A DNA stretch of 64,000 bases from CANKHA01 sp963731585 (GCA_963731585.1 CAVSWC010000003.1:1166190-1230189), one strand, 5' to 3'. Counted from the stretch's first letter, positions 34,430 through 45,165 are shown. Notes: generated by a model from the letters alone, not told the origin. Made by a program: numbers and translations.

Positions 34430-36026
34430 ATGGATACCGACGTGCTGATCGTGGGAGCCGGGCCGACCGGCTTGATGCTAGCCAACCAACTCGCACGGCG
34501 AGGTGTCCGCGTCCTAATCGTCGACCGGCACGCCGGGCCGTCGCTGCAGACGAGAGCGCTGGGCGTGCAGGCACGCACGCTGGAGATATACGCCAAGCTG
34601 GGTATCGCCGGCCGCGCGCTTGAGCTGGGTAAGCGCGGCACCGGTGCCAATATGTGGGCGCAAGGGCGGAAAATGGCACGCGTTCCGCTGGGCGAAGCGG
34701 GGAAGAGAACAGACTCCCTATCCGTTCATTCTCATCCTCGGTCAGGACGACAATGAGCGGATCATGGGGGAAAAATTAGCCGATTGGGACGCGTCAGTGC
34801 AGTGGAACACTGAACTGATAGGGCTTCAGCAGCAAACAGACGGGGTCACCGCAACGGTCAAGCTGCCTGATGCAACGACACGCGAAATTTCGGCCGCCTG
34901 GGTCGCCGGCTGCGATGGAGCGCGCAGCTCCGTGCGTGAGTTGAGCGGCATCACCTTTCCGGGCGCGCCCTACGAGCACGTATTCTTCGTTGCCGATGTC
35001 GAGATGACGGGGAACATGGTTCCCGACGAGGTTAACGTCTATCTCTGGCGCGAAGGCTTTCATCTGTTGTTTCCGATGCGCGGGTTGGACCACTGGCGGG
35101 TCGTCGGAATTCTCCCGCCGACATTGCGCAATCGAGATGATTTGAAATTCGAGGATGTGATCCCGTCTTTGCATCAGCAGGCGGAAGCTGGATTGTCGTT
35201 CAAGACCTGCAGCTGGTTTTCGACCTACCGCATCCATCACCGCAGCGCGTCGCGCTTTCGCGAGGGCCGCTGCTTCCTGCTCGGTGACGCGGCGCACATC
35301 CACAGCCCCGTCGGCGCACAGGGCATGAACACCGGGCTGCAGGATGCCTATAACCTCGCGTGGAAGCTCGCGCTTGTTTGCAAAAACCAAGCCGATGCCG
35401 CGTTGCTCGATTCATACGAAGAAGAGCGCGTGCCGGTCGCGCGCCGGCTGCTCAACACGACCGACCGCGCGTTTCGGCTGATCGTGTCAGACAGCTGGCT
35501 TGCCGGTCTGCTACGTACCAAGGTCCTCGCCCGCATCGCTGCTTTTGCGATGAGCCGCGAACGAATTCAGAAATTTGCATTTAAAGTCGTCTCGCAAATC
35601 GGCATTCACTACCGCAAGAGCTCACTGTCCACGTCGCTGACGGGTTTGCCCGCGGGCGCGCCGCAGGCAGGCGATCGCTTCCCGTGGTTGCGGCTCAAGC
35701 TGCAGGCGAACGGGCCGGTTGAAGACATGTTCGAAAAACTAAACGACACCCAGTTCCACCTGATCGTCATCGGCCAGCGGGCGCCGGCCGAGGAACTGCC
35801 TAATCTCGACGAGCTGCTGCGCATTCACGTGATTCCCCGAGATCCCGTAAACGATTTAGAACTGGCGCGCGCGGGGCTGCCGCAGCCTTCCTTCTTTCTG
35901 CTGCGTCCCGACGGCCATATCGGCTTGCGTGGGGTTCGTCCTGACGCCAATGCTATCGAGCATTATTTCTCGGAGAAATTACATTTAACAAAGAGGACGG
36001 CTGCCCGGGAAAATCGCGTCGCGTAG
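34430..36026 (+). CDS. FAD-dependent aromatic monooxygenase (one frameshift)
   Basis: Corrected for one extra base near 34707, this is a 531-residue flavoprotein hydroxylase. The FAD site is VLIVGAGPTGLMLANQLARRG at the N-terminus. The conserved DG motif is GCDGARSSVREL, and the GD motif is CFLLGDAAHIHSPVGAQGMN with QDAYNLAWKLALV after it. The C-terminal 150 residues form a thioredoxin-like domain, as in phenol 2-monooxygenase-type enzymes (QPSFFLLRPDGHIGLRG). It would hydroxylate an aromatic ring with NAD(P)H and oxygen. It stands alone, so the substrate is not suggested. Confidence 0.86.
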
Positions 36027-36158
36027 CCGACCCGGAGCCTTCCGACCTGTTGTCCGTCACGCAAGTCGCGTCTTCGCAAAGATAGCGCGCGCTCACGTCG
36101 CGAGCCATGGAATGTGAAGGCCGCCCTGACGGACGGCCCGCATAAAATTGTTACCGGA

Positions 36159-37674
36159 TTAGTTTGAGGCCTTTCCTTCCGTGCCTGCCTTGTCCCCGGT
36201 GACGAACCAACCGTTCTTGATCGCCTCGTCCCAAACCCGGAACACCGCCGGCCCGATGCCGAGGTCGAGGCCATCATCGTCATCGCCCGACATATAGCCG
36301 TGCTTGCCGGCATCGAACTGGATGAGGGCGGTTTTCGGCGAGGGGTTCATCTTCTTGTAAAGCGGGATGATCACCTGCTCATAGACTTCCTTGCTGTGAT
36401 CGCGGCTATGGGCCGAGATCATGAACAGGTTGGGCGGCACCGGCTTGACGTTCGGGCCTTCCAGCTCGCGCGTGAATCCGATGTAGCGCGCGACCAGCGC
36501 CTTGGTGTCGGCCTCGTTCAGCTTCATGCGCTCGGCGGTGACGCGGGCGGCCTTCTCCAGCGAGCCGTCGATCGAGTGCGTGACGACGTATTCCGCCTTG
36601 AACTGCGCCCGCTTCTGCGACTTGTCCCAGTTGTCGAGGACGTCTTCCATGATCATGGGCAGGCGCATCAAGGCCTGCGGGCCTTCCTTGCCCAGCACTT
36701 CCGGCCCGACATAGCGGGCGAGGTCGCGCCAGCTTCGGATATAGAGCTCCTCGAAGGGATCGGACCGCGAGGGCAGCTGCTTCGCCGTCTCGACCAGCTC
36801 GAAGCCCTTGATCTTGCCCATTTCGCCACTCCAGGCGTGCTTCGCCCGGTTGATATAGCCGAACGGCGAATTCTCGATGGCGAGCACGCCGGCCACGTTC
36901 GGCACGCGCTGCGACAACATGTTGACGAAGGGCCCGCCGGTCGAATGGCCGTGCACGTAGATCGAGAATTCCCCTTCCGGGAAGTGCCGGCGCATCGCCT
37001 GCTTGCCGCCTTCCTCGAAGGCGAGCGGCCAGGCCGCCATGCGATAGTAGAAAGTCGTGCCCGGCTTGGCCTTGGCGAGGCGGCGCGTGCCGTAGCGCGG
37101 ACGTTTCGTGCGTGTCCGTGACAACCTCGTATTGATCGCGCGTGATCAGTTCGTCCTTGACCCAGATCGGCGTGCGGACCGAGCCGTCTTTCTCGACCGT
37201 CTGTCCCGGCCAGTCATGCATGTCATCCTGCAGGTAATGCCTGCCGGGGAAGCTCATGGTGACGACCTTGTAGCCGAATTTCTGCGACAGCGCGGCGGCC
37301 TGCAGGTGCATCGACTTGTAGTCGCCGGATCCGCCATGCAGCAGGAAGATGCCGATCTTCTTGCCGTCCGCGCCCTTGGCGATCTTGCTAGGGTCGGTGG
37401 GGCTGAAAACGCCGAGGCCGATGTCCCAATCCATGCCCGGCGGTGTTGATGCGGAAGATGTCGTCGACATAGCCCTTGGTGCCGGCACCGTGGTCGGGAT
37501 GCTGGGCCGGCCCATAACCTCCTTGGTGGCCGCGACGAGTTCGTCATAGGGCACGAGCTTCGGCGGTATATAGTCGGCGAGAGCTGACATGGCTCCAACG
37601 CAAAGCGAGGTGGCTACGACCAGCGTGCCCGCTAGTCGCGGAGCGCGCCGAACTGCTGAATATGATGATACCAT
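36159..37674 (-). CDS. Exported alpha/beta hydrolase paralogue (three or four frameshifts)
   Basis: Corrected for extra bases near 37105, 37440 and one or two near 37510, this is about 503 residues. It is closely related to the hydrolase at 6433, sharing KIGIFLLHGGSGDYKSM, GHSTGGPFVNML and AHSRDHSKEVY. Unlike that protein it has a signal peptide (SLCVGAMSALADYIPP), so it acts in the periplasm. A tctC gene lies just upstream on the same strand. The pair suggests that the enzyme cleaves a compound outside the cytoplasm and TctC binds the product. The substrate is unknown. Confidence 0.78.
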
Positions 37675-37838
37675 GGCTTTGCCTCTGATCGATTACGCTG
37701 CCGCGGGAACATAAGCTTTCCAAGAAGCAGGATGATGTCAATCCTGCACAGCAACATCGCTGTCTGCTGGCGAGGTTTATTCGCAAATATCCCCGCGAGT
37801 TGCGAGGACAATGGCGTGGCGACAGGCGGCGCTCGCGC

Positions 37839-38873
37839 TTACTTGGTGCCGATCGCCTCGCGCGCCCTACTGACAAGTTCCGGCTTGGCCGCATAGAGGC
37901 GATTCACAAATTCGGTCATTTTGGCGCCCGACATCGGCTGGTTGAGCTCGATCTTCAACTTCTCGGCCTCGGCCAGGAAGTCGCGATCTTTCATCATGGC
38001 ATCGAAGGCCGTACGCAGCAGCTGCAGCCGGTCAGCCGGGATATTGGGCGGACCATAGATCGCGCGCGCCATGGTCGACTGCGCGATGATGAGTTGGAGA
38101 ATCTCGCGCTCGTCATCCGTGCGCGACAGCTCGATAACCGTCGGCACGTCGGGCAGGCTCGGATGCCGCTCCGGTGAAAACTGCGCGAGCACGTTGATCT
38201 TCTTGTCCCGCAGCCAGTCGGGTTTGTTCGCCTGAATGGAGGAGAAGTTCATCGCTCCGATGCCGAAAGTCTCACCGCGCTCCATCGCCAGGGTAGTATC
38301 GGCGGTGCCGCCGTAACCGGTTACGACCTTGAACTTCACGCCCAGGATGCGGCTCAGCGCGACGGGATACATGACGCTCTGGTCGGTGACGCCCGCGCCG
38401 CCGGTGACGAGCTCGGTGGTGAACAGGTCCTTGGCTGTCTTCACCGGCGAGGTATGCCAGGCGAGCGATACCGCGACATCGGCGGTCATGCTCCCGATCC
38501 AGGAGAAATTGCGCGCGTCATAGCGTGCACCGGGCGAGCCGAACAGCGCTGCGGTGCCAGTCGAGCCCGGCCCAAGGCCGATCACCGTCCCGTCCTGTGG
38601 CGCGCTGGAATAGATATAGCTCGCCATCACCACGCCCGCTCCGCCGGGCATGTTCTGCGGAATGACGGTCGGATTACCGGGCAAGAAGCGCGAAAGATGG
38701 CGCGCGAAGAAACGCGCATAAAGATCGTAGCCACCTCCGGCGGGGTGGCTGATCAGCATTCGGATTTCCTTGTTCTTGTAAAATTCCGCGGGGTTTTGGG
38801 CCGATGCGGTGGTCCCCCCGGTAAGGCCGGCGCCAATGGCCAGCATGACGAGCAGACGTTTTCCCGTGAGCAT
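37839..38873 (-). CDS. TctC/Bug-family solute-binding protein 4
   Basis: A 344-residue periplasmic protein. The start MLTGKRLLVMLAIG follows an AAGGAG site. The signal peptide ends near TTASAQ. The pocket motifs are SHPAGGGYDLYARFF and PGNPTVIPQNMPGGAGVV. It reads toward the exported hydrolase gene at 36159 (164-base gap) and may be co-transcribed. It is divergent from the NMT1-like gene at 39074. No tctA or tctB is near. Confidence 0.9.
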   Translation of the reverse strand: MLTGKRLLVMLAIGAGLTGGTTASAQNPAEFYKNKEIRMLISHPAGGGYDLYARFFARHLSRFLPGNPTVIPQNMPGGAGVVMASYIYSSAPQDGTVIGLGPGSTGTAALFGSPGARYDARNFSWIGSMTADVAVSLAWHTSPVKTAKDLFTTELVTGGAGVTDQSVMYPVALSRILGVKFKVVTGYGGTADTTLAMERGETFGIGAMNFSSIQANKPDWLRDKKINVLAQFSPERHPSLPDVPTVIELSRTDDEREILQLIIAQSTMARAIYGPPNIPADRLQLLRTAFDAMMKDRDFLAEAEKLKIELNQPMSGAKMTEFVNRLYAAKPELVSRAREAIGTK

Positions 38874-39073
38874 GCCTTCTCCTTTTCGGCTCACGGCCAG
38901 CGGGCGCAAAGTGCTCGCTGCGGCGATGAGTCCATAAACTGAGTTACTTGGGCGTCCCTACCGTGACAAGCTCATTGACGAGCGTTACAGTATCTAACAA
39001 TAGCCCCTTTGTTTTGGCATTTTTGCAGATGCTTGCTGCGACGTTTTAGCAGGTGAATGACGCGGAGGATCGC

Positions 39074-39920
39074 ATGGCGCAGAAAATTCGTCTCCAAGGT
39101 GACAGCAATGCGCATGACCGTCCCTGGATGGTCGCCGTCGAGCAGGGCTTCTTTGCCGATGAAGGGCTGACGGTCGAATATCAGGAAGATAATCCGAAAG
39201 GCGTAGCCGGGCGGGTCGAGGATTTCTCGCAGCGCTGGAAAGAATCCCAGCTGCAGCAAGGCGCCTTGGAAGTTTACCCGGTATGCGAATGGGGCGCGAT
39301 CGAGCGCGTGCAGACCTTCGGCAAGGGAAAGATCATCGGGCTCGACACCACGATCCGCACCGGCGCGATCATGGTGCGCGCGGATTCGAAGATTCAGAGC
39401 GTGGCTGAACTGCGCAATATCCCGATCGCGGTGACCTGGCATGCCGGCACTTTCTATGCCGCGATCGAGGTGCTCGAGGCGGCGGGCGTGCCTTTTGAGG
39501 ACATCAAGCTCGTTCACGCCAACGACCGTCTTGACGCTCTGCTGAGCGGGACAGACCGAAGCCGCCGCCTTGATGGAGCCGCTGGTCAGCCGCGCGGCGG
39601 AAGCGGGCGCGCGCAAGATTGCCGACCTGCGCTGGCGCGGCGGCATCGTTGCCGGCGGCGACGTCGACGAGGAGACCGCCGCGAAATTGCGCCGTGCGTT
39701 GAATCGCGCGATCGAGTGGCTGCGCGAAAGCGACGACCGCTCGCGCCAGGAGCTGTTGCGCGATCTGAAGCCGGAGTTGCGCGCTGGCGGCCTTTTGCCC
39801 GAACTGGTCGGCGTGCAAAACTACCAACCAGCCGAATTCCAGGAGAAGGTCGATTGGATGCTGGATCGCGGCTTTCTGAAGGAAGCGCCGGCCTACGAGG
39901 ACGTGGTCAGAAGCAAGTAG
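39074..39920 (+). CDS. NMT1/THI5-like ABC substrate-binding protein without signal peptide (one frameshift)
   Basis: After removing one extra base near 39550, this is 281 residues starting MAQKIRLQGDSNAHDRPWM behind GGAGG. It has the NMT1-like start (WMVAVEQGFFADEGLTVEYQ) and AGTFYAAIEVLEAAGVPFEDIKLVHAN in the middle, followed by a helical end. No export signal is visible, which is unusual for a binding protein and could mean an enzymatic or sensory role. It is a single gene, divergent from tctC 4. Confidence 0.75.
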
Positions 39921-40021
39921 CTGTTCGCAGCTACCAGGTCGTTCCGCCCCTGGGGCGCGCCATCACAGCTTTATCCGCAACAGCTGCGCCGCCGGCGATA
40001 CCGCGGCGGGGAGCGTATTCC

Positions 40022-40258
40022 TCAGTGCTCTTCGAACGAAACGGCAACATCGCCATTGGCGGAAAGACGAACCTTGTTGCCTTCGATGTCCGCCACCAAA
40101 CCGGTATCGATGTAGTGATGATGGGCAGGTCGGTGGCCCTGTCCGCTGTCGTCTTTGGTCATCTTGATGCGGCCGCCCTCGATGCGGTCGACAGTGCCGA
40201 CATGAACGCCGTCGGCTCCGATAATCTCCATCTGCGGCTTGATTTTGCTTGTATCCAT
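40022..40258 (-). CDS. DUF2171 domain protein
   Basis: A 78-residue soluble protein. It reads KPQMEIIGADGVHVGTVDRI, then GQGHRPAHHHYID, as in the small alphaproteobacterial DUF2171 family, a PRC-barrel-like fold by general knowledge. It is acidic and has no signal peptide. The function is unknown. It lies downstream of the branched-chain transporter permease gene, with about 100 bases between. Confidence 0.82.
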   Translation of the reverse strand: MDTSKIKPQMEIIGADGVHVGTVDRIEGGRIKMTKDDSGQGHRPAHHHYIDTGLVADIEGNKVRLSANGDVAVSFEEH

Positions 40259-40356
40259 GAGCCTGCTCCTCCTGTGGGAGACAACCCCCGATGGATAATT
40301 TGGTTCACCGGTTCCGGGCAACACGCTGCCGTGACCCGCGCAGGGTGCGCCGCAGT

Positions 40357-41376
40357 TTACAGCTTGATGCGCAACAATTGCGCGAGCTCGCCGATGATGC
40401 CACGGCTGAACAGCAGGACGCAGGCGACAAAGATGGTGCCTTGCACCACGAAAACCCATTGCCCGATATGGGTCAGCAGGTTTTCCAGGCTGACGATGAA
40501 GAAAGCGCCCACGACAGGGCCGAACACGGTGCCAAGGCCGCCGACCAGCGTCATCAGCACGACCTCGCCGGAAGTCGGCCAATCCACGTCGGTGAGCGAA
40601 GCGAGCTGGAACACGATCGCCTTGGTGGCTCCAGCAAGACCGGCAAAGGCCGCCGACAGCACGAACGCAACGAGCTTGTAGCGTTCCGTCCGGTAGCCGA
40701 GCGAGATCGCGCGCGCCTCGTTTTCCCGTATCCCTTTCAGGACCTCGCCGAAGGGGGAATTGATGATGCGGTAGATCGCCAGAAATCCTCCAAGAAAGAT
40801 CGCCAGCACCAGCAGGTACATATTGCTTTGATCGGCCAGGTTGATCACGCCGAACAGATGCCCGCGCGGCACGGCCTGGATGCCGTCCTCCCCATGCGTG
40901 AATGGGGCCTGCACGGCAAAGAAGAACATCATTTGCGCCAGCGCCAGCGTGATCATGGCAAAATAGATTCCCTGCCGGCGAATGGCGATTGAGCCGGCGA
41001 TCAGCCCGAGCACCGCCGCTGCCAGCGTGCCGCCGAGGATTGCCAGCTCGGTCGACAGCGGCGGCAAGGGAATGACGAGCCACTTGCCGGCCCAATAAGG
41101 GACCTGAATGGTGCCGACCTTCGCCAGATGCGCGGCGACGTAGCTCGCCCAGCCGAAATACAGTGCATGGCCGAAGGAGAGCAGGCCGACATAACCGATC
41201 AGCAGGTTGAAGGCGCAGGCGAAGAGCGCGAAGCAAAGCGCCTTCATCAGGAATACCGGATAAACAAAAATCGGCGCGATCAGGAGCGCCAGCACCATCG
41301 CGACGAAAGCCACCGTCTCGCTGCGCGAAATGGCGGGTGCGGCCGGACTGGATGTCAAGCTGGCGCTTTGTGCCAT
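40357..41376 (-). CDS. livM: Branched-chain amino-acid-type ABC permease (LivM-like)
   Basis: A 339-residue membrane protein with about nine to ten hydrophobic segments. The pattern FNLLIGYVGLLSFGHALYFG near residue 60 and RAISLGYRTERYKLVAFVLSA near 240 are typical of LivM, as is GGLGTVFGPVVGAF. It is one of two permeases of a complete HAAT-family importer. Its start lies one base after the livH stop. The transporter may carry amino acids, amides or aromatic acids, since this family has broadened ligands. Confidence 0.92.
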   Translation of the reverse strand: MAQSASLTSSPAAPAISRSETVAFVAMVLALLIAPIFVYPVFLMKALCFALFACAFNLLIGYVGLLSFGHALYFGWASYVAAHLAKVGTIQVPYWAGKWLVIPLPPLSTELAILGGTLAAAVLGLIAGSIAIRRQGIYFAMITLALAQMMFFFAVQAPFTHGEDGIQAVPRGHLFGVINLADQSNMYLLVLAIFLGGFLAIYRIINSPFGEVLKGIRENEARAISLGYRTERYKLVAFVLSAAFAGLAGATKAIVFQLASLTDVDWPTSGEVVLMTLVGGLGTVFGPVVGAFFIVSLENLLTHIGQWVFVVQGTIFVACVLLFSRGIIGELAQLLRIKL

Positions 41377-41377
41377 G

Positions 41378-42265
41378 CTACGCGCTCCGCCCGAACAGGC
41401 CGGCCGGCCGGATCAGCAGCACAATGGCCATGATGATGAAGATCACGGTGTTGGAGGCTTCCGGGAAGAACACCTTGGTCAGGCCCTCGATCAGCCCGAG
41501 GCCGAAGCCGGTGAGGATCGCGCCCATGATGGAGCCCATGCCGCCGATCACCACCACCGCGAACACCACGATAATCAGGTGCGCGCCCATCTGTGGCGAC
41601 ACGTTATAGATTGGGGCGGCCATCACTCCGGCCAGCGCCGCCAGCGCCACGCCGAAACCATAGGTCAAAGTGATCATGCGCGGCACATTGATGCCGAAGG
41701 CGCGCACCAGCGCGGGATTTTCCGTGGCTGCGCGCAGATAAGAGCCCAGTTTTGTGCGCTCGATCACGAACCAGGTGGTGAGGCAGACGACGAGGGAAAA
41801 CACCACCACCCAGGCGCGGTAGTTGGGCAGGAACATGAAGCCGAGATTTTGCCCGCCCTGCAGCAACTCGGGAACGCGATAGGGCAGGCCGGATGAGCCG
41901 AAGTAATTGCGGAAGACACCTTCGATGATCAGCGCCAGTCCGAAGGTGAGCAGCAGCCCGTAGAGATGGTCGAGCCGATAGATCCATTTCAGCAAGGCGC
42001 GCTCGATCAGCACGCCGAAGGCACCGATGGCGAGCGGCGCCACGATAAGCGCGACCCAGTAGTTCAATCCGGCGTAGCTGAGGAGAAAATACGCGAGGAA
42101 GGCGCCCATCATATATTGCGCGCCATGGGCGAAGTTGATGATGTTGAGCATGCCGAAGATGACGGCAAGGCCAAGGCTGAGCAGCGCGTAAAACGACCCG
42201 TTGATCAAGCCGAGCAGGAGCTGTCCGAACAGCGCTTGCGACGGAATGCCGAAGATTTCGAACAT
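41378..42265 (-). CDS. livH: Branched-chain amino-acid-type ABC permease (LivH-like)
   Basis: A 295-residue membrane protein. The segment LLGLINGSFYALLSLGLAVIFG near residue 15, followed by MLNIINFAHGAQYMMGAF, is the LivH hallmark. The ABC coupling loop lies near GVALAALAGVMAAPIYNVSPQMG. It follows the binding-protein gene by 47 bases and precedes livM. The family is certain. Confidence 0.93.
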   Translation of the reverse strand: MFEIFGIPSQALFGQLLLGLINGSFYALLSLGLAVIFGMLNIINFAHGAQYMMGAFLAYFLLSYAGLNYWVALIVAPLAIGAFGVLIERALLKWIYRLDHLYGLLLTFGLALIIEGVFRNYFGSSGLPYRVPELLQGGQNLGFMFLPNYRAWVVVFSLVVCLTTWFVIERTKLGSYLRAATENPALVRAFGINVPRMITLTYGFGVALAALAGVMAAPIYNVSPQMGAHLIIVVFAVVVIGGMGSIMGAILTGFGLGLIEGLTKVFFPEASNTVIFIIMAIVLLIRPAGLFGRSA

Positions 42266-42312
42266 TCAAAAATCCTCGGCAGACCTAGGCTATAGGAGCG
42301 GCACCCTTAGCG

Positions 42313-43524
42313 TCAGCCGCTGACCAGCGGACAGCCGCCATCCTTGAGCGGTCGGAAGGCCTGATCCGCCGGGATCGTCGCGCGTATCTTGTAATAGTCC
42401 CAGGGAGCCTTGGATTCCGACGGCTTCTTCACCTCGAACAGATACATCGGGTGAATCTTGCGGCCGTCAGCGCGGATTTCGCCCTTGCCGAACAGTTTGT
42501 CGTCAGTCGGCGTGGATTTCATTTTCGCCACCACGGCTTTGCCGTCCGCTTCGCTTTTCAGCTCGTGCACCGCCTTCAGATAATGCGTGACGGCAGAATA
42601 GACGCCGGCATGCACCATGCTGGGATGCACGCCTTTGTTCTGCGGCGCAAATTTCTTGGCAAATTCGCGGTTGGCGTCGTTGAGGTCCCAGTACCAGGCC
42701 TCGGTCATGACCAAGCCCTGCGCCGTCTGCAGGCCGAGCGCATGCACGTCGGTGATGAAGAACAGTAGCGCGGCCAGATTCTGCCCGCCGCTCACGATGC
42801 CGAATTCCGCCGCCTGTTTGATGGAATTGATGGTGTCGCTGCCGGCATTGGCGAGACCGATGATCTTGGCCTTGGAGGCCTGCGCCTGCAGCAGGAAGGA
42901 GGAGAAATCCGTGCCGGGGAAGGGATGCCGCACCCTGCCGAGAACCTTGCCGCCATTTTTCTCCACTACCGCCGCCGTGTCGCGCTCGAGCGCGTGGCCG
43001 AAAGCGTAGTCGGCGGTAAGGAAAAACCAGGAATTGGCGCCGGTTTTAACCAGCGCGGTGCCGGTACCATTGGCCAGCGCCCAGGTGTCGTAGGTCCAGT
43101 GCACGGTATTGGGCGAGCACTTGGCGCCCGTGAGATCGGAGGCGGCGGCGCCGGAAACCAGGAAGACCTTGTTCTTGTCGCGCACGATCTCGTGCACGGC
43201 GAGCGCGACCGACGACGTCGGCACGTCCACGACGACATCGACCTGGTCGCGGTCGATCCAGGTGCGCACGACATTGGAGCCGATGTCCGGTTTGTTCTGG
43301 TGATCGGCGCCGACGATCTCGACCTTCAGGCCCTTGGCGGCCGCGCCGAAATCCTCCACCGCCATGCGTGCGGCGAGAACCGAGCCTTGGCCGCTCAGGT
43401 CGGAGTAGGTGCCCGACATGTCGTTCATCACGCCAATCTTGATGACGCCGTCGGTATACTGCGCGAAGGCGGAGCTGCTTGCCAGAATCGCACTCAAAAC
43501 CGCAAGATTTCTAAGAGTGTTCAT
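42313..43524 (-). CDS. Branched-chain amino-acid-type ABC substrate-binding protein
   Basis: A 403-residue periplasmic protein. It starts MNTLRNLAVLSAILASSSAFA after GAGGAAGG, with cleavage after the alanines. The family start IKIGVMNDMSGTYSDLSGQGS is followed by the type I binding fold. The two-lobe pattern continues with HWTYDTWALANGTGTALVK and the late LFEVKKPSESKAPWDYYKI. This subgroup (with SGTYSD) is common in aromatic-acid or amide transporters, so branched-chain amino acids are not certain. It is followed by livH and livM. Confidence 0.9.
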   Translation of the reverse strand: MNTLRNLAVLSAILASSSAFAQYTDGVIKIGVMNDMSGTYSDLSGQGSVLAARMAVEDFGAAAKGLKVEIVGADHQNKPDIGSNVVRTWIDRDQVDVVVDVPTSSVALAVHEIVRDKNKVFLVSGAAASDLTGAKCSPNTVHWTYDTWALANGTGTALVKTGANSWFFLTADYAFGHALERDTAAVVEKNGGKVLGRVRHPFPGTDFSSFLLQAQASKAKIIGLANAGSDTINSIKQAAEFGIVSGGQNLAALLFFITDVHALGLQTAQGLVMTEAWYWDLNDANREFAKKFAPQNKGVHPSMVHAGVYSAVTHYLKAVHELKSEADGKAVVAKMKSTPTDDKLFGKGEIRADGRKIHPMYLFEVKKPSESKAPWDYYKIRATIPADQAFRPLKDGGCPLVSG

Positions 43525-43559
43525 AGCCTTCCTCTCTGTGGTGAGGTTCGCCAACGATA

Positions 43560-44279
43560 TCATACCCCAAGATAAGCGTGCAGCTTGCCGAGGTTGGACT
43601 TTAGTTCCGGAGCGTCAAAACCGTCGATTATGCGGCCGTGCTCCATCACAAAATAGCGATCCGCGACCGTCGCGGCGAAACGGAAGTTCTGTTCGACCAG
43701 CAGGATGGTGAAGCCCTGCTCCTTGAGCGTGCGGATCGTTTTTCCGATCTGGTTGATGATGACGGGCGCCAGTCCTTCGGTCGGCTCATCAAGCAAAAGA
43801 AAACGCGCGCCGGTTCGAAGAATTCGGGCGATCGCGAGCATCTGCTGCTCGCCGCCGGACAGCTTGGTGCCTTGGCTGTTGAGGCGTTCGGAAATATTCG
43901 GGAACAACTTGAAAATATCTGGCCGCGACAGGCCGCCCGGCCGCACCTGCGGCGGCAAATCCAGATTCTCCTCCACGCTCAAGCTGGCGAAAATACCGCG
44001 TTCCTCCGGGCAAAAGGCGACACCGGCTCGCGCGATCGTGTCCGAGGTCAGCGAGATCAATTCCCTGTCTTCGAAGCGGACCGAGCCGGTGCGATGGCCG
44101 ACCATGCCCATGATTGATTTCAGGGTCGTGGTCTTGCCGGCGCCGTTGCGGCCGAGCAACGTCACCACTTCACTGGCGCGCACCTCGAAAGTCACACCAT
44201 GCAGGATGTGCGATTCGCCATACCAGGCCTGGAGGTTTTGCACCGCGAGCAGGGGGCGGACAGGCTTGGATTCATTCAT
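43560..44279 (-). CDS. livF: Branched-chain amino-acid-type ABC ATPase (LivF-like)
   Basis: A 239-residue ATPase starting MNESKPVRPLLAV. Walker A is GRNGAGKTTTLKSIMG, the signature is LSGGEQQMLAIARIL and Walker B is RFLLLDEPTEGLAP, with the H-loop near LLVEQN. The phrase LDEPTEGLAP is typical of LivF. Its start lies inside the last codons of livG (8-base overlap), so the two ATPases are translationally coupled. Confidence 0.93.
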   Translation of the reverse strand: MNESKPVRPLLAVQNLQAWYGESHILHGVTFEVRASEVVTLLGRNGAGKTTTLKSIMGMVGHRTGSVRFEDRELISLTSDTIARAGVAFCPEERGIFASLSVEENLDLPPQVRPGGLSRPDIFKLFPNISERLNSQGTKLSGGEQQMLAIARILRTGARFLLLDEPTEGLAPVIINQIGKTIRTLKEQGFTILLVEQNFRFAATVADRYFVMEHGRIIDGFDAPELKSNLGKLHAYLGV

Positions 44280-45027
44280 GGCCCGTCCCCAAATAAGCTT
44301 CACGCACTTTCGCGTTAGCCGAGATGGTTGCGTAATCACCTTCCGCCAGCACGCACCCGCGTGTGAGCACGGTGATGCGGTCGGAGATGGTGGCGACGAC
44401 GCTGAGATTATGCTCGACCATCAAGACCGTTCGGTTCGCCGCCACCCGCTTGATCAGCGCCGCGATGCGGTCGATATCCTCGTGCCCCATGCCGGCCGTC
44501 GGCTCGTCCAAAAGCATCAGCTCGGGATCGACCGCAAGCGTCGTCGCAATCTCCAGCGCGCGCTTGCGGCCATAAGGCAGCTCGACTGCAGGGATCGGCG
44601 CAAACTCCTGCAGGCCGACGTCCTCGATCAGCGCGGCCGCGCGGCCATTGAGGTTGTCGAGGACGCGTTTCGACCGCCAGAAATCGAAAGAGCCGCCGCG
44701 CTTTTTTTGCAGCGCAAGTCGAACATTCTCCAGCACAGTGAGATGAGGAAAAACGGCGGAAATCTGAAATGAGCGAACCAGGCCGAGCTGCGCTACTTCC
44801 GCCGGCGCAAGCTTGGTGATGTCGTTACCTTTGAATACAATGCGGCCGCGGGTTGGCTTCAGAAATTTCGTGAGCAGGTTGAAACAGGTGGTCTTGCCGG
44901 CGCCATTTGGCCCGATAAAGGCATGAATGCTGCCGCGCCGGATGGCCAGATTGACACCGCTGACGGCCATGAAGCCAGCGAACTCTTTGGTAAGGCCGTC
45001 CGTTACGAGGATGAAATCGTCATTCAC
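44272..45027 (-). CDS. livG: Branched-chain amino-acid-type ABC ATPase (LivG-like)
   Basis: A 251-residue ATPase. Walker A is GPNGAGKTTCFNLLTKF, Walker B is LMLLDEPTAGMGHEDID, and the H-loop is LMVEHNLSVVA. The signature region is atypical: between the Q-loop and Walker B it reads LPYGRKRALEIATTLA in place of the usual LSGGQ, as is normal for LivG. It is first in the operon livG-livF-binding protein-livH-livM. A strong terminator at 45136 separates it from the next gene upstream. Confidence 0.93.
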   Translation of the reverse strand: MNDDFILVTDGLTKEFAGFMAVSGVNLAIRRGSIHAFIGPNGAGKTTCFNLLTKFLKPTRGRIVFKGNDITKLAPAEVAQLGLVRSFQISAVFPHLTVLENVRLALQKKRGGSFDFWRSKRVLDNLNGRAAALIEDVGLQEFAPIPAVELPYGRKRALEIATTLAVDPELMLLDEPTAGMGHEDIDRIAALIKRVAANRTVLMVEHNLSVVATISDRITVLTRGCVLAEGDYATISANAKVREAYLGTGHE

Positions 45028-45135
45028 GGGCCCACCACCGGGTAGAGGGTCAGCGCTGTCTAGCAGTCACGGCTAAGCTTAGTGGGTCCGCTGCGCGTGG
45101 GCTATCCATCAAAGCGTGAGGCGGCATAAAGAAAA

Positions 45136-45165
45136 TCCCTCCGCCGACCGAAGTCGGCGGAGGGA
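45136..45165 (-). terminator. Rho-independent terminator
   Basis: A perfect 13-base-pair stem, TCCCTCCGCCGAC with its complement, closes a four-base loop. On the minus strand it is followed by TTTTCTTT. It ends the transcript of the secreted protein gene at 45201 and insulates the liv operon. Confidence 0.85.
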
